Below, piece after piece: positions 16,691-29,683 of a DNA stretch of 64,000 bases. The notes beneath the pieces were generated by a model that saw only the letters and a list, made by a program, of their open reading frames with translations, did no database searches and was not told the DNA's origin. Positions within the stretch are counted from its first letter, which is position 1. The number at the start of each line of letters is the position of its first letter. Origin of the DNA: Vandammella animalimorsus (lineage in GTDB: Bacteria > Pseudomonadota > Gammaproteobacteria > Burkholderiales > Burkholderiaceae_C); the NCBI RefSeq assembly GCF_002285285.1, contig NZ_NSJF01000002.1:372001-436000 (forward strand), written 5' to 3'. The position numbers and the translations under genes were made by a program.

Positions 16691-16875
16691 CAGGCCTTGC
16701 CGGTATCGCTGCCGCAGCTGCCGGGGGCCTTGCCGCAATGGCAGGTGTGATCCAGCCCCACGCTGTTGGCCAGGCCGCCGCAGGAGCCGGCAATGGGCTT
16801 GCGCCCGACCATGACGCCGATGGCCATGCCGGCCACGACCAGCAGCATGAGGATGAGGGTGACGAGCCAGATCAT
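16690..16875 (-). CDS. nqrM: Na+-NQR maturation factor NqrM
   Basis: 61 residues: an N-terminal membrane helix ([20 protein letters not shown]) followed by GRKPIAGSCGGL and CHCGKAPGSC, the cysteine pattern of NqrM (formerly DUF539). NqrM is needed for assembly of the NQR complex, probably delivery of iron to the NqrD/E centre. It overlaps the apbE stop by 4 bp and is the last gene of the nqr operon, the usual position in bacteria that carry it. Confidence 0.93.
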   Translation of the reverse strand: MIWLVTLILMLLVVAGMAIGVMVGRKPIAGSCGGLANSVGLDHTCHCGKAPGSCGSDTGKA

Positions 16876-18098
16876 GGTTGTGCTCCAGAAACGGATGGGG
16901 GAAGAGTGGCATTAAAGGCGGCATCAAAGGCCGCCGTGCTGCGGGTGGCGAAGCCGCCATTTTCGCTTTCGTTTTTGCCCTCGCCCGTGCGGATGATGAA
17001 CAGGGCGGCCAGGCCGTGTGCGCTGGCGTAGTCGTAGCCCGCTTCTGGCCCCAGCGCCATCAGCAGGGTGGACAGGCCATCGGCCTGCAAAGCCGAGGCA
17101 TGGGCCACGGTGACGGAGGCCAGCGCGTGGCGCACGGGGCGCAGGCTGCGCGCATCCAGCGTGTGCGAATAGCGCTGCCCGCCCGCCTCGCGCCAGTTGC
17201 GATAGTCGCCCGAGGTGGACAAGGCCATGTCTTGCAGCGCGAGGATTTTCTGCGCTTGGCGCGCGTTTTCCAGCGGCGCTTCGATGGCGATGCGCCAGGG
17301 CTCGCCATCGGGTTTGCGGCCGGGCTTGCGGCCAGCGGCGCGCATCTCGCCGGTGATCTCCACCAAATAATTGCGCACGCCTTGACCCTCCAGCCACTGC
17401 GCCACGCGGTCCACGGCGTAGCCTGCGGCGGTGCTGTTGAACTCAAGCCGAATGGGCGCGATTTTGCACAGCCGCGCGCCCTCGATACGCAGGTGCTGCA
17501 TGCCCACGCGCTGGCGCAGGGCTTGCAGTTCGGCCTCGGTGGGCGCTGTAGGTGCTGTGGGGGATGCGGCTGCGGCAGCCGCGCTGGCCGGGATGTTGGT
17601 CGTCACCGGGGCGCTGGGCCGGTGGCGAAAGCCCCAGGCTTCCAGCGCGGGCAGCAGGCTCACGTCAAACGCGCCACCGCTGGCCGCGTGCAGGGCCTGG
17701 GCGTGCTCGGCCAGGGCGATGGCGGCGGCAGGCATGTCCATGCAAGTGCCCGCGGGCGCGGCGTTGAAGCGGGCCAGGGCCGAATCGCCCCGGTAGGTCG
17801 AGACGGCGGAATCAATCTCGCCTAGGATGGCCTGCACACCCGCCTGCGCCGCCGCCAGCTCGGGCCCGCCGGATTCAGCCACGTAGCTGATCTGGTAGCT
17901 GCTGCCCATGGTGGGGCCGGTGAATTTCACGACTTGCTGAGCCTGCCCGGCGGGCTGGCAGGCGGCGAGCGCCCCAGCGGCCAGCAAGCCAGCCAGCAGT
18001 GAGCGCCCCGAAGGGCGCGGGCGATGGCGGTGATGGTGCAATCCGCGCTGTGCGGTTCTGGCCGCTGCGGCAGCCGCCCGCTCAGCCACCAAAATCAT
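16872..18098 (-). CDS. apbE: FAD:protein FMN transferase (lipoprotein)
   Basis: 408 residues. Periplasmic enzyme that moves FMN from FAD onto threonines of NqrB and NqrC. A long positively charged N-terminus leads into a lipobox ([11 protein letters not shown]47). Family motifs are visible: [56 protein letters not shown] and the metal-binding [13 protein letters not shown]. An Ala/Thr-rich insert lies near residues 165-185. The start overlaps the nqrF stop by 17 bp; no better internal start exists before the lipobox. Confidence 0.92.
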   Translation of the reverse strand: MILVAERAAAAAARTAQRGLHHHRHRPRPSGRSLLAGLLAAGALAACQPAGQAQQVVKFTGPTMGSSYQISYVAESGGPELAAAQAGVQAILGEIDSAVSTYRGDSALARFNAAPAGTCMDMPAAAIALAEHAQALHAASGGAFDVSLLPALEAWGFRHRPSAPVTTNIPASAAAAAASPTAPTAPTEAELQALRQRVGMQHLRIEGARLCKIAPIRLEFNSTAAGYAVDRVAQWLEGQGVRNYLVEITGEMRAAGRKPGRKPDGEPWRIAIEAPLENARQAQKILALQDMALSTSGDYRNWREAGGQRYSHTLDARSLRPVRHALASVTVAHASALQADGLSTLLMALGPEAGYDYASAHGLAALFIIRTGEGKNESENGGFATRSTAAFDAAFNATLPPSVSGAQP

Positions 18099-19305
18099 CC
18101 AAAAAGATGCTGTCGCGCTCCACGCCCAGGTCCAGCAGCATCTGGATGACGGCGGCGTTCATCATGGGGGGGCCGCACATGTAGAACTCGCAGTCCTCGG
18201 GGGCGGGGTGGTCCTTGAGGTAGTTCTCGTACAGCACGTTGTGGATGAAGCCGGTGTAGCCCGTCCAGTTGTCTTCGGGCAGCGGGTCGGAGAGGGCCAG
18301 GTGCCAGGTGAAGTTGGGGTTTTCGGCGGCGAGCTGGTCGTATTCCTCGGTGTAGAAGGCTTCGCGCAGCGAGCGCGCGCCGTACCAGAAGCTGATCTTG
18401 CGCTTGCTGTTCAGGCGCTTGAGCTGGTCGAAGATGTGCGAGCGCATGGGCGCCATGCCCGCGCCGCCGCCGATGAAGACCATTTCGGCGTCGGTGTCCT
18501 TGGCGAAGAATTCGCCAAACGGGCCGTACACGGTGACCTTGTCGCCGGGCTTGAGGTTGAACACCCAGGAGGACATTTGCCCCGGCGGTACGTCGTCGCG
18601 CCCCGGCGGCGGGGTGGCCACACGGATGTTGAACTTGACGATGCCTTTTTCTTCCGGGTAGTTGGCCATGGAGTAGGCGCGGATCACCGGCTCATCGACT
18701 TTGGAGACGTAGCGCCAGAGATTGAATTTGTCCCAGTCGGCGCGGTATTCCTCGGCGATGTCGAAATCCTTGTAGGCCACGGTGTGCGGCGGGCATTCGA
18801 GCTGCACGTAGCCGCCAGCGCGGAAGTCCACGTTCTCGCCCTCGGGCAGGCGCAGGGTCAGCTCCTTGATGAAGGTGGCGACGTTGGGGTTGGACTCAAC
18901 GGTGCACTCCCACTTCTTGACGCCGAAGACTTCTTCCGGAACGTGAATCTTCATGTCTTGCTTGACCGGCGTCTGGCAGGACAGGCGCCAGCCTGCCGCC
19001 GCCTCGCGGCGGGTGAAGTGCGACTCTTCGGTGGGCAGCATCTCGCCGCCGCCTTCGTTGACGACGCACTTGCACTGCGCGCAGGTGCCACCGCCGCCGC
19101 AGGCCGAGGACAGAAAGATGTTCTGCCCCGCCAGGGTTTGCAGCAGCTTGCCGCCGGCGGGCACGGTAATGCTGCGCTCGCCATTGATCTCGATAGTCAC
19201 ATCGCCGCTGGACACCAGTTTGGAGCGCGCGAACAGGATGACGAGCACCAGCGCCAGCACGATGGCCGTGAACATGCCGACGCCGAGCAGGATTTCAGTA
19301 GTCAT
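18082..19305 (-). CDS. nqrF: Na+-translocating NADH:quinone reductase subunit F
   Basis: 407 residues, normal length. NADH-oxidising subunit at the cytoplasmic face. N-terminal membrane helix (residues 5-28), a plant-type [2Fe-2S] domain with C69-x5-C75-x2-C78 and C110, then the ferredoxin reductase module with RAYSMANYP for FAD and [17 protein letters not shown] for NADH. The C-terminus [20 protein letters not shown]...LDDFGG is typical. It lies 18 bp after nqrE. Confidence 0.97.
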   Translation of the reverse strand: MTTEILLGVGMFTAIVLALVLVILFARSKLVSSGDVTIEINGERSITVPAGGKLLQTLAGQNIFLSSACGGGGTCAQCKCVVNEGGGEMLPTEESHFTRREAAAGWRLSCQTPVKQDMKIHVPEEVFGVKKWECTVESNPNVATFIKELTLRLPEGENVDFRAGGYVQLECPPHTVAYKDFDIAEEYRADWDKFNLWRYVSKVDEPVIRAYSMANYPEEKGIVKFNIRVATPPPGRDDVPPGQMSSWVFNLKPGDKVTVYGPFGEFFAKDTDAEMVFIGGGAGMAPMRSHIFDQLKRLNSKRKISFWYGARSLREAFYTEEYDQLAAENPNFTWHLALSDPLPEDNWTGYTGFIHNVLYENYLKDHPAPEDCEFYMCGPPMMNAAVIQMLLDLGVERDSIFLDDFGG

Positions 19306-19323
19306 ACGCTTGCCTTTGCCTGC

Positions 19324-19932
19324 TTACAGTTGCACGCCGGAGAAGGACATAAAGCCCAGGGCCATCAGCCCAATGGTGATGAAGGTAATGCCCAGGCCCT
19401 GCAGGCCGGCAGGCACGTCGCTGTATTTAAGCTTTTCGCGAATGCCGGCCAGCGCGGCAATGGCCAGCGCCCAGGACAGCCCCGAACCCACGCCGTAAAC
19501 GGCGCTTTCAGTCAGGTTGTAGTCGCGCTCGACCATGAACAGCGTGCCGCCCATGATGGCACAGTTGACCGTGATCAGCGGCAGGAACACGCCCAGCGCG
19601 TTGTAGAGGCTGGGCACGTATTTATCCAGCAGCATTTCCAGAATCTGCACCAGCGCGGCGATCACGCCGATGTAGGACAGCAGGCCCAGAAAGCTCAAAT
19701 CCACCTCGGGCAGACCGGCCCAGGCCAACGCGCCGTCTTTGAGCAAGTAGGTGTAAATCAGGTTGTTGGCGGGCACGGTGATGGCCTGCACCACCACCAC
19801 GGCAATGCCAAGGCCGATGGCGGTTTCCACCTTCTTGGAAATGGCGATGAAGGTGCACATGCCCAAAAAGAAGGCCAGCGCCATGTTCTCGACGAACACG
19901 GAGCGGAAAAACAGGCTGAGGTAGTGTTCCAT
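19324..19932 (-). CDS. nqrE: Na+-NQR subunit E
   Basis: 202 residues from [20 protein letters not shown] (19932); a start seven codons earlier would overlap nqrD and is rejected. Six-helix membrane subunit. Together with NqrD it holds an intramembrane iron centre; the conserved FFLGMCTF and [10 protein letters not shown] cysteines are present. It starts 1 bp after the nqrD stop. Confidence 0.96.
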   Translation of the reverse strand: MEHYLSLFFRSVFVENMALAFFLGMCTFIAISKKVETAIGLGIAVVVVQAITVPANNLIYTYLLKDGALAWAGLPEVDLSFLGLLSYIGVIAALVQILEMLLDKYVPSLYNALGVFLPLITVNCAIMGGTLFMVERDYNLTESAVYGVGSGLSWALAIAALAGIREKLKYSDVPAGLQGLGITFITIGLMALGFMSFSGVQL

Positions 19933-19933
19933 C

Positions 19934-20602
19934 TCAGATACCCTCCTTGCCACTCACGTGCGGCGCCATGCGGAAGGCGGATGCCTCGTTCTGCTCGGTC
20001 TTCCAGCTGCGCAGCGCCCAGATGATGAGGCCAATCAGGAAAAAGGCCGAGGGCGGCAGCAGCAGCAGACCGTTGGGCACGTACCAGCCGCCGTCATTCA
20101 CCGTGGGCAGCACGGCGATGCCAAACAGCTTGCCCGCGCCGAACAGCTCGCGCACGAAGCCCAGCGCCAGCAGCATGGCGCTGTAGCCCAGGCCGTTGCC
20201 GATGCCGTCAAAGAACGAGAGCATGGGCGGGTTTTGCATGGCAAAAGCCTCGGCGCGGCCCATGACGATGCAGTTGGTGATGATCAGGCCGACGAACACC
20301 GACAACTGTTTGGACAGCGAATAGGCAAAGGCCTTGAGCGCCTGGTCCACCACAATCACCAGCGAGGCGATGATGACCATTTGCACGATCATGCGGATGG
20401 AGCCCGGAATCTGCGCCCGGATGCTGGAGATGAACAGGTTGGAAAAGCCGGTCACCAGCGTCAGCGCCACCGACATGACCAGCGCCGTCTTGAGGTTGGA
20501 GGTAACGGCCAGCGCCGAGCAAATGCCCAGGATTTGCAGGCCGATGGGGTTGTTCTTGAAGACCGGATCGAACAGGACTTGCTTGATCGTGGGTTGTGCC
20601 AT
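19934..20602 (-). CDS. nqrD: Na+-NQR subunit D
   Basis: 222 residues, six membrane helices, paralogue of NqrE. Conserved [10 protein letters not shown] and [16 protein letters not shown] carry the cysteines of the shared Fe centre. C-terminus ([11 protein letters not shown]) is slightly longer than the minimal family. Spaced 1 bp from both nqrC and nqrE. Confidence 0.96.
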   Translation of the reverse strand: MAQPTIKQVLFDPVFKNNPIGLQILGICSALAVTSNLKTALVMSVALTLVTGFSNLFISSIRAQIPGSIRMIVQMVIIASLVIVVDQALKAFAYSLSKQLSVFVGLIITNCIVMGRAEAFAMQNPPMLSFFDGIGNGLGYSAMLLALGFVRELFGAGKLFGIAVLPTVNDGGWYVPNGLLLLPPSAFFLIGLIIWALRSWKTEQNEASAFRMAPHVSGKEGI

Positions 20603-20603
20603 C

Positions 20604-21395
20604 TCAGTTGCCTCCTGCGCGCAGGTGTGCCAGGAAAGGCCCGAAGCCCTGCGGGCCGAGCCAGAAGTTCAGCAGGTGATCGACGCCGTTGCTCGTCAGC
20701 GTGGCGCCGGCCAGGCCATCGACCTGGTGCACGGCGCGCGGGCTGGCCGCATCGACGCCGCCCTTGACGATGGCGATGGCCGGCTGGCCGCTGGCGTCAA
20801 ACACCTGCTTGCCCGGCCACAGCGCCTTCCAGCGCGGGTTGTCCACCTCGCCGCCCAGGCCGGGCGTTTCGGCGTGCTGGTAAAAGCCGAAACCGGCCAC
20901 GGTGTTGTAGTCGTCCTTGAGCGCCAGAAAGCCGTGCAGCGTGGACCACAGGCCGTAGCCGCGCACGGGCAGCACCAAAGTCTGCGGGCGGCCGCCTTCG
21001 CCTTCCACCAGATAGACCACCGTGAAGCGCTCGCGGCGGCGGATGGAGGCCGCGTCCTGCTCGGGGCGCAGGGCGTCGGAGAGGGCCGGGTCCTTGGCGG
21101 CCTTGAGCGGATCGAAGCTGGCGGCCTCGTGCGCGTCGCTGAAGCGACCGGTTTGCAGATCGACCAGGCGCGGCTGGATGCGCTCTTTGAACAGGCGCTG
21201 CACCTCGGCGGCGGGGGCGTCGGCCGGGGCCAGCCCGGCAATGGCCAGAATGTTGCGCTGCTTGTCCAGCTGCTTGTTCACCTGCTGCGTGGGCTTGAGG
21301 CTGACGGCCGCGCCGGCCACGAAGACCGAGCACACCAGGCAGACCAGCAGCGCCACCAGCAGCGTGCGTCCAATGGTTTCTTTTTGATCAGACAC
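20604..21395 (-). CDS. nqrC: Na+-NQR subunit C (covalent FMN)
   Basis: 263 residues. One N-terminal membrane helix (residues 9-30), then a periplasmic FMN-binding domain. The flavinylation site is the GATLTS stretch near the C-terminus ([20 protein letters not shown]), where ApbE attaches FMN to threonine. [20 protein letters not shown] is another family hallmark. The start overlaps the end of nqrB by 8 bp. Confidence 0.96.
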   Translation of the reverse strand: MSDQKETIGRTLLVALLVCLVCSVFVAGAAVSLKPTQQVNKQLDKQRNILAIAGLAPADAPAAEVQRLFKERIQPRLVDLQTGRFSDAHEAASFDPLKAAKDPALSDALRPEQDAASIRRRERFTVVYLVEGEGGRPQTLVLPVRGYGLWSTLHGFLALKDDYNTVAGFGFYQHAETPGLGGEVDNPRWKALWPGKQVFDASGQPAIAIVKGGVDAASPRAVHQVDGLAGATLTSNGVDHLLNFWLGPQGFGPFLAHLRAGGN

Positions 21396-22599
21396 GGCGT
21401 GCGGCCCTCCGCTTGATGTTGGCCCGGATGACGAAGTGGTCGATCAGCGGGGCGAACAGGTTGCCGAACAAAATGGCCAGCATCATCCCTTCGGGGAAGG
21501 CCGGGTTGATGACGCGGATCATCACCACCATCACCCCGATCAGCGCGCCGAAGATCCATTTGCCGGTGTTGGTCATGGAGGCGGACACCGGGTCGGTGGC
21601 CATGAACATCATGCCGAAGGCGTAGCCGCCCAGCACCAGGTGCCAGTGCCAGGGCAGGGCGAACATGGGGTTGCTCTCCGAGCCGATGAGGTTGAGCAGC
21701 AGGCTGAAGCCCACCATGCCGATCATCACCCCGGCCACGATGCGCCAGGCGGCAATGCGCATCAGCATCAGCGCGCCGCCGCCAATCAGAATGGCCAGCG
21801 TGCTGGTCTCGCCCACCGAGCCGGGCATGAAGCCCAGGAAGGCGTCCCACCAGCTCAGGCCGCCCTGCGCCAGCGCCGCCACGCCGCCGCTGGCGGCCTG
21901 GCTGAGCGCCGTGGCGCCCGCGTAGCCGTCCACCGCGTTCCACACCGCATCGCCCGAGAGCGCGGCCGGGTAGGCGAAGAACAGGAAGGCGCGCCCGGCC
22001 AGCGCCGGGTTGATGAAGTTCTTGCCCGTGCCGCCAAACACCTCCTTGCCCAGCACCACGCCAAAGCTGATGCCCAGCGCCACCTGCCACAGCGGGATGG
22101 TGGGCGGCAGCGTCAGCGCGAACAGCACCGAGGTGACGAAAAAGCCCTCGTTGACCTCATGGCGGCGGATGGAGGCAAACAGCACCTCCCAAAAGCCCCC
22201 CACGGCAAAGGTGACGGCGTAAATGGGCAGAAAGTGCAGCGCGCCCAGCAGCATGTTGTCCCACGCGCTGGCGGGGTTGAAGCCGCCGAGCATGCGCATC
22301 AGCGCAAAGCGCCAGCCATCTTGCGCGGCCAGCAGCTCGGGCTGGGCGGCAAACACGGTGTTGGCCTGCCAGCCCACGTTCCACATGCCGAAGAACATGG
22401 CCGGGAAGGTGCACAGCCAGACCATGATCATCATGCGCTTCAGATCAATGCTGTCGCGCACGTGCGCGGTGGAGCGCGTCACGCTGGCCGGGCGGTAGAG
22501 AAAGGTGTCCACCGCCTCGTACAAGGCGTACCACTTCTCGTACTTGCCGCCTTGGTGAAAGTGCGGCTCGATACGGTCAAAAAAAGATCGCAGGCCCAT
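21388..22599 (-). CDS. nqrB: Na+-NQR subunit B
   Basis: 403 residues from [20 protein letters not shown] (22599); the upstream extension lies inside nqrA. Large membrane subunit with riboflavin and a covalent FMN. About ten hydrophobic segments, plus [19 protein letters not shown], the region that carries the modified threonine in characterised NqrB, and [20 protein letters not shown]. Principal Na+ channel subunit. Follows nqrA by 5 bp. Confidence 0.96.
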   Translation of the reverse strand: MGLRSFFDRIEPHFHQGGKYEKWYALYEAVDTFLYRPASVTRSTAHVRDSIDLKRMMIMVWLCTFPAMFFGMWNVGWQANTVFAAQPELLAAQDGWRFALMRMLGGFNPASAWDNMLLGALHFLPIYAVTFAVGGFWEVLFASIRRHEVNEGFFVTSVLFALTLPPTIPLWQVALGISFGVVLGKEVFGGTGKNFINPALAGRAFLFFAYPAALSGDAVWNAVDGYAGATALSQAASGGVAALAQGGLSWWDAFLGFMPGSVGETSTLAILIGGGALMLMRIAAWRIVAGVMIGMVGFSLLLNLIGSESNPMFALPWHWHLVLGGYAFGMMFMATDPVSASMTNTGKWIFGALIGVMVVMIRVINPAFPEGMMLAILFGNLFAPLIDHFVIRANIKRRAARRV

Positions 22600-22604
22600 G
22601 GTGT

Positions 22605-25302
<2,698 letters not shown>

Positions 25303-25413
25303 GGCAAGGGGGCGGCCCAGGCTGCGGTTTTCCCGGCTGGGAGCGGCGCCCATTGTCCCGTATCCTCGCGCCGGTATGGGCCGGCGAACCGGCCGGCCCG
25401 CAGGAGAGAGGCG

Positions 25414-26289
25414 ATGAGCGAACAAAGCAATTGGATGGAGTTCACCCGGTTCGTGCCCGGGTTCGATTTCTTGCGCAGCCTGGCCCCGGCGGCGCTGGGC
25501 CAGGCGCAGGGCCAAAGCGGCGCAGCCGGGGCGGCCTTTCAGCAATGGCTGGCCCCGACCATGGACCCGGCCGAAGTGCAAAAGCGCATCGACGAGCTCA
25601 AGGTCGTCAAGTTCTGGCTGGAGCAAAACGGCCGCGCGCTGGAAGCCACCATCCAGGCCCTGGAGGTGCAGAAGATGACGCTGAGCGCGCTGGGCCGCAT
25701 GAACCGCGACGCGCGCGAGATGGCTCAGGCCTTCAGCGAAGGCATCCAGCAGGGGGCGCAGCGCTCGGCCGAAGTGTTCCAGGCCGCCATGCCCGACATG
25801 CCCGCGCCGGGTAGCGCTGCCTCTGCCGCCCAGGCCGAAGGCGCAGTCCATGACGGGGCCGGCGCGGCGCGCGATGCGGCCCAAAGTGCGACTGAGGGCG
25901 CAACTGAGGGCACAACTGAGGGCACAACTGAGGACGCCGCCAACCCCACGGCCGAGGGCATGGCCGCCATGCAGCACATGCAGGCCCAGGCCCTGCAGTG
26001 GTGGGGCGCGCTGACCGAGCAGTTCCAGGCCATTGCCGCCAAGGCCTTGGACGACATCGGCCAGAACGTGGCCGCCGCCCAGGCTTCAGCCGCTGCCGCT
26101 CCTGCCGCCACCCAGCCCAAAGCGCCGCGCCGCCCCCGGGCCAAGAAAGCCGCAGCGCCCGCCAAGGCCAAGCCCAAAACCCCGACGGCCCGCGCCAAGG
26201 CCGCTGGCGCTGCGCGAGGCAGCGCCAAAACGCGCGCCGCTGCCAGCCCCCAAGGCCCTAATTTGCGCGATGGGAGAAAAGCGCCGTGA
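25414..26289 (+). CDS. phaM: PHA granule-associated PhaM-like protein
   Basis: 291 residues from the ATG at 25414, preceded by GGAGAGAGGC. The N-terminal domain has the PhaM/PhaM-like pattern WLAPTMDPAEVQKRIDELKV and KFWLEQNGRALEATIQALEVQKMTLSAL. A middle Ala/Thr/Glu-rich linker with a short repeat (EGTTEGTTE) follows, then an Ala/Lys/Pro histone-like tail (PRRPRAKKAAAPAKAKPK) suited to DNA binding. PhaM activates PHB synthase and links granules to the nucleoid in Ralstonia. No phaC is nearby. It points to PHB-making Burkholderiales. Confidence 0.8.
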   Translation: MSEQSNWMEFTRFVPGFDFLRSLAPAALGQAQGQSGAAGAAFQQWLAPTMDPAEVQKRIDELKVVKFWLEQNGRALEATIQALEVQKMTLSALGRMNRDAREMAQAFSEGIQQGAQRSAEVFQAAMPDMPAPGSAASAAQAEGAVHDGAGAARDAAQSATEGATEGTTEGTTEDAANPTAEGMAAMQHMQAQALQWWGALTEQFQAIAAKALDDIGQNVAAAQASAAAAPAATQPKAPRRPRAKKAAAPAKAKPKTPTARAKAAGAARGSAKTRAAASPQGPNLRDGRKAP

Positions 26290-26672
26290 ACCAGAACGAC
26301 GCATTGATTGATTTGTGCAAAGCGTGCGTGCAGGATGCCAAACTGACCGCGCAGCAAGGCTGGCAAAAACTGATTCTGATTGCGGAAGTCACCAGCGCCA
26401 GTGTCAAGGCATTTGGCTATTCGTACAACCAGCAGGGCGAATGTCAATGGATAGCGCCATCGCTGGATTTTGATATGGACAAGCTGCGCGCTTTGCAGCA
26501 GGTCATGCAAACGGAAAAACCCAACGGGCGCGGTTGGCTCAAATGCATGATCCGCATCTCGCGCGCCGGGGATGTGGGCGCGGATTTCGAATACGACGAC
26601 CCCAACCGCTGGAGCCACACGCCAGACAATTACAAGCAGCGCATGGCTGAATATGCGGCCATGCCGGTCTGA
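26286..26672 (+). CDS. YezG/DUF600-like immunity protein, copy 1
   Basis: 128 residues, overlapping the phaM stop by 4 bp. The pattern (N-terminal LIDLCKACVQDA, central IAEVTSASVKAFGYSYN, C-terminal FEYDDPNRWSHTPDNYKQRM) resembles YezG-type immunity proteins of polymorphic toxin systems; the assignment is tentative. The last ~45 residues are almost identical to the next gene, while the first ~80 differ at about half the positions. No toxin gene is nearby. Confidence 0.55.
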   Translation: MNQNDALIDLCKACVQDAKLTAQQGWQKLILIAEVTSASVKAFGYSYNQQGECQWIAPSLDFDMDKLRALQQVMQTEKPNGRGWLKCMIRISRAGDVGADFEYDDPNRWSHTPDNYKQRMAEYAAMPV

Positions 26673-26703
26673 ACTTTGTTTTCATGAATCTGATGGAGGA
26701 AAA

Positions 26704-27087
26704 ATGACAAAGGACGAAGCCCTGATGGAGCTTTGCAAATCCTTGCTGCAGGATGCAGAAGTCACCGAGCAGGAGGGTTGGCAGAAAATCATCCTGATTG
26801 GGGAAGTGGGCGATGGCCATGCCGGCATGCGCGGATATTCGTATGACGCGCAAAATACCTGCCTGATGGTGGCGCCGGATGGGCCGCGCTTGAATTTGCT
26901 CATCAAATTGCATGCTGTCATGAAAGCGGAAAACCCCAATGGGCGCGGCTGGCTCAAATGCATGATTCGCATCTCACGCGCCGGGGAGGTGGGCGCGGAT
27001 TTTGAATACGACGACCCCAACCGCTGGAGCCACACGCCAGACAATTACAAGCAGCGCATGGCCGAATATGCGGCCATGCCGGTTTGA
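26704..27087 (+). CDS. YezG/DUF600-like immunity protein, copy 2
   Basis: 127 residues from the ATG at 26704 with a good GGAGGA box; the open frame upstream overlaps copy 1 and is rejected. Paralogue of 26286-26672: same ends (MIRISRAG.VGADFEYDDPN and the following RWSHTPDNYKQRMAEYAAMPV) but a different first two thirds (ILIGEVGDGHAGMRGYSYDA). Its TGA stop runs straight into a decayed GCCTGTTCA-type repeat. Confidence 0.55.
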   Translation: MTKDEALMELCKSLLQDAEVTEQEGWQKIILIGEVGDGHAGMRGYSYDAQNTCLMVAPDGPRLNLLIKLHAVMKAENPNGRGWLKCMIRISRAGEVGADFEYDDPNRWSHTPDNYKQRMAEYAAMPV

Positions 27088-27260
27088 GGGGCTGCTCAAA
27101 AGCCCTGCCCGGCGGGCCCCATCAAGCCGGATTGGGTGGATAGGGTGCGCTGCCGTGCCCACAAGGCCTCTGCGGCCCATAGGCTGGGCGGCGCAGCCTT
27201 GCTGCCCATGCCCAACCGCTGCTTGCCGTTTGCGCCAAGATGGCGAATACGAGTCTCGGG
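27088..27260. repeat. Decayed copy of the GCCTGTTCA repeat family
   Basis: Starts GGGGCTGCTCAAAAGCCC right after a stop codon and runs through CCCATAGGCTGGGC, CCCAACCGCTGCTTGCC and GCGCCAAGAT, matching blocks of 14534-14696 in order. The 205-bp gap between immunity gene and LysR gene contains nothing else recognisable. Confidence 0.5.
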
Positions 27261-27292
27261 GCAAGCCCTGAAGGGCTATGCGCGCGCCAGCG

Positions 27293-28255
27293 TCAAGTCA
27301 GTGGCGCCAATGGCTGTAGGCAGCGGCCGCCACGGATCAGCTCTTCAAACCCGCTGACCAGCGCATCGAGCAGCATGCGCACTGCCGGGCGCATGCCGCG
27401 CCGGGTGGCGTAGGCGGCCTGCACCTGGCCCGCTGGCGGGGCCCAGCCGGGCAGCACTTCCTGCAAATCGCCGCGCGCCATTGCGTCGTGCGCCAGCAGC
27501 CGGGGCAGGGCGGCGCAGCCCACGCCGGCCAGCGCGGCGCACAGCAGGGCGTCGGCATCGTTGACCACCAGGCGCGGGGCCAGCGGCAAGGCGGCGTGGC
27601 GGCCATCGGGGCTGCTCAAGAGCCATTGGCTTTCTTCGGGCGAGTTGCCCAGCGCCACGCTGGGCAGGCGGGCCAGGTCTTGGGGCGTGGCGGGCGGGGC
27701 GGCGTTGGCCAGCAGGGCCGGGGCGGCCACCAGCACGTGTGGGCTGAGGGCCAGCGGGCGCAGGGTTTCTTCGCGCGGCAAGGGGGTGCCGGGGGCGCGC
27801 ACGCGCAGCGCCAGATCGATGCCGTCCTGCCAGACGTCGATGTTTTGGTTGCTGGCCTGCACCTGCACGCTGACTTGCGGCCAGGCGTTGAGAAAACGCG
27901 CCAGCATCGGGCCCACGGCGTGGTGCAAGAGCGCGGGCGGGCAGGACAGGCGCACCGCGCCGCGCGGCGCGCCGCTGTGCTCGCGCGCCAGGGCCTGCGC
28001 GGCTTCGGCCTCGGCCAGCATGGCGCGGGCGTGTTGCAGGGTGCGCTGGCCCATGTCGGTGATGGCAAAGCGGCGCGTGGTGCGCTGGATCAGGCGCACG
28101 CCCAGGCGCTCTTCCAGCGCGGCCACGCGGCGGCTGAGTTTGGATTTGGGGATGCCGGTGGCCCGCTCGGCGGCGGCAAAGCCGCCGTGCCCGGCCACGT
28201 GGGCGAAGTAGGCCAGGTCGTTGAGGTCGTACAAGTCGTCACTGGGGGCGTGCAT
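27293..28255 (-). CDS. LysR-family transcriptional regulator
   Basis: 320 residues. N-terminal winged helix (DLAYFAHVAGHGGFAAAERA, then TGIPKSKLSRRVAALEERLG) and a periplasmic-binding-like sensor domain. Divergent from the first pirin gene with about 150 bp between, the classical LysR target layout; pirins and NAD(P)H quinone enzymes are often under such LysR control. Codon use is like the core genome. Confidence 0.88.
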   Translation of the reverse strand: MHAPSDDLYDLNDLAYFAHVAGHGGFAAAERATGIPKSKLSRRVAALEERLGVRLIQRTTRRFAITDMGQRTLQHARAMLAEAEAAQALAREHSGAPRGAVRLSCPPALLHHAVGPMLARFLNAWPQVSVQVQASNQNIDVWQDGIDLALRVRAPGTPLPREETLRPLALSPHVLVAAPALLANAAPPATPQDLARLPSVALGNSPEESQWLLSSPDGRHAALPLAPRLVVNDADALLCAALAGVGCAALPRLLAHDAMARGDLQEVLPGWAPPAGQVQAAYATRRGMRPAVRMLLDALVSGFEELIRGGRCLQPLAPLT

Positions 28256-28403
28256 GGGGCAGCTGATTGTTGCAAACGCAGGATGATGTGGTGAAGAAAT
28301 GCCAGTTTATCCCGCAGGCATTCGTCCCTACCATTGCACCCATGCCGCTTTTGGGCGGCGTTGATTTAGAGCTCATAACACGCTCTCAGAAAGGATGTTT
28401 GCC

Positions 28404-29294
28404 ATGACCACTGTTGCCACCACCGCCAAGACCGTGATCGACACCCGCAGCGCCCCTGGCCGCCACTGGGTGGGCGATGGTTTTCCCGTTCACGGCATGT
28501 TTGGCTACAGCGGCGCGGATGTACCCAGCCGCAGCCCGTTTCTGATGCTGGACTATGCTGCGCCGACCGAATTTCCGCCCAACAGCGGCTACCGCCGTGG
28601 CGTGGGGCAGCATCCGCATCGCGGCTTCGAGACGGTCACCATCGTCTATGAGGGTGAGGTCGAGCACCGCGACAGCACTGGCGCTGGCGGCGTGATTGGT
28701 CGTGGCGATGTGCAGTGGATGACGGCCGGCGGCGGCATCATTCACGAGGAGTTTCATTCCGAGCGCTACAGCCGCGAAGGCGGGCCATTCGAGATGGTGC
28801 AGCTGTGGGTCAATCTGCCGAAGAAGGACAAGATGACCCCGGCGCACTATCAGGGCATTACCGATGCGCAAATCCCATCCATCGCGTTGCCGGGTGATGC
28901 CGGGCGGGTGCGGGTGATTGCCGGGCAGTATGGCGAAGGCAAGGGGCCTGCCGAGACCTACAGCCCGATGAACGTCTGGGATGTGCGCCTGAAGGCCGGA
29001 CAAAGCGCCGACTTGGCGCAGCCCGAAGGCTGGAGCACGCTGCTGGTGGTGCTCGATGGCACGGTGCTGGTCAATGGTGAGAAGGTACTGCGCAAGGCCG
29101 AAATGGCCACGCTCTCGCATGAAGGCAGCGGCGTGAGCATTGAGGCCAATGCCGACGCCAAGGTGCTGCTGCTGGCCGGTGAGCCGATTGACGAGCCGGT
29201 GGTGGGCTATGGCCCGTTCGTGATGAACAGCCAGGCCGAAATCGCCGAAGCCATCCGTGACTTCAACAGTGGCAAGTTTGGCCGCATGGCTTGA
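28404..29294 (+). CDS. Pirin-family protein (bicupin)
   Basis: 296 residues from MTTVATTAK (28404), nine bases after AGAAAGG; an ATG at 28395 sits directly on the ribosome binding site. Two cupin domains; the N-terminal one carries the metal ligands HPHRGFETVT and the late His/Glu of GGIIHEEFHSE. Family members act as quercetin 2,3-dioxygenase-like enzymes or transcription cofactors; redox or stress roles are common. Divergent from a LysR gene and followed by a MITE-like element and a second pirin. Confidence 0.88.
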   Translation: MTTVATTAKTVIDTRSAPGRHWVGDGFPVHGMFGYSGADVPSRSPFLMLDYAAPTEFPPNSGYRRGVGQHPHRGFETVTIVYEGEVEHRDSTGAGGVIGRGDVQWMTAGGGIIHEEFHSERYSREGGPFEMVQLWVNLPKKDKMTPAHYQGITDAQIPSIALPGDAGRVRVIAGQYGEGKGPAETYSPMNVWDVRLKAGQSADLAQPEGWSTLLVVLDGTVLVNGEKVLRKAEMATLSHEGSGVSIEANADAKVLLLAGEPIDEPVVGYGPFVMNSQAEIAEAIRDFNSGKFGRMA

Positions 29295-29331
29295 AGCGTG
29301 GCGGCAGGCCATCACCTGCCGCCTATCCGTT

Positions 29332-29599
29332 AGGGCCTGTTCACCCTAGGCAAGGAGATCGCGTTGTGGCCTGTAGGGGCCGAGCACAAGGCGGCAACCG
29401 CAGCAAGGCTGGATGCCTTGCGAGGATTGCCAACGCCGTGGGCGGCCCCTACAGGCCACAACCCTTGGGGAAGGCATGAAAAATTCCCCCGCTCGGCGTT
29501 GCCCGTCTTGGGCGTATCGACATACGCCCTGCCACGTGCGCCTTGATCGGAGCGATTTTTCAGGCCTTCGCGACTCTTTGCATAGGGTGAACAGGCCCT
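29332..29599. mobile_element. MITE-like element with nested inverted repeats
   Basis: 268 bp bounded by AGGGCCTGTTCACCCTA and its exact reverse complement. An inner 19-bp inverted pair (GTTGTGGCCTGTAGGGGCC at 29363 and its complement ending at 29462) lies inside. No gene. It shares the GCCTGTTCA core with the 14534-14696 element, so it is probably a relative. Confidence 0.72.
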
Positions 29600-29683
29600 G
29601 GCCACTAGGCTTGCATGGCGCAATGCCATCAATTGCAGCGCCTTCCCCCATTTCTATCCCCAGCCCAAAGCCAAGGAGCACAC

